A stretch of DNA of 6,002 bases, from NCBI GenBank assembly GCA_025450375.1, contig JANWHO010000017.1:1-6002 (forward strand), written 5' to 3'. Numbering within the stretch: the first letter of the stretch is position 1; each line of letters begins with the position of its first letter. Origin of the DNA: Chloroflexota bacterium. GTDB lineage: Bacteria > Chloroflexota > UBA5177 > JANWHV01. Position numbers and translations under genes: made by a program. Of the stretch, positions 5,936 through 6,002 are shown one piece after another. The notes below the pieces were generated by a model. It had not been told where the DNA came from, did no database searches, and worked only from the letters and a program-made list of their open reading frames with translations.

Positions 5936-6002
5936 ACGCCCGGACCGGGATGTGTGCCATGCCCGCGGAGGGCGAGCCACCGCCCGGCGGCATCGACCTG
6001 GC

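Overview
This is a GC-rich bacterial window with densely packed genes. The protein styles (a Ser/Thr kinase with a Cys-rich head and one membrane span, a Uma2 protein with an Ala/Arg/Glu coiled-coil tail, and 'FRDLKPAN' kinase wording) resemble Chloroflexota such as Thermomicrobia-like lineages. That placement is inferred from style only; no rRNA or other marker gene is present.

Layout from left to right: (1) the last ~50 codons of an FtsX/MacB-type ABC transporter permease (+), ending at 155; (2) a short convergent gap with overlapping palindromes (161-200); (3) a minus-strand pair, an SRPBCC/polyketide-cyclase-like protein followed by a FabF-type beta-ketoacyl-ACP synthase, joined by an ATGA stop/start overlap at 1493-1496; (4) a 66-bp divergent control region and then a plus-strand FAD-dependent oxidoreductase of the geranylgeranyl-reductase type (2030-3259); (5) a 117-bp convergent gap and then a minus-strand Uma2-family protein with a 4 x 42-bp repeat-encoded coiled-coil tail (3377-4231); (6) a ~170-bp divergent region with a candidate promoter and then a plus-strand membrane-anchored Ser/Thr protein kinase (4405-5895), followed by a terminator-like hairpin.

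The most coherent functional unit is the synthase + SRPBCC + flavin oxidoreductase group, which shares one divergent control region. A ketosynthase, a cyclase/lipid-binding fold and a flavin reductase/hydroxylase together suggest a small acyl or polyketide-type tailoring pathway (inference; no ACP, acyltransferase or methyltransferase is visible in the window). The Uma2 and kinase genes look unrelated to it. The main oddities are an SRPBCC gene with no ATG/GTG/TTG start ahead of its conserved N-terminus, a Cys-rich active-site segment in the ketosynthase, and a kinase whose outer domain seems to hold only two propeller-like repeats. I did not find mobile elements, tRNA/rRNA or CRISPR. No clearly novel system can be demonstrated from this window alone.
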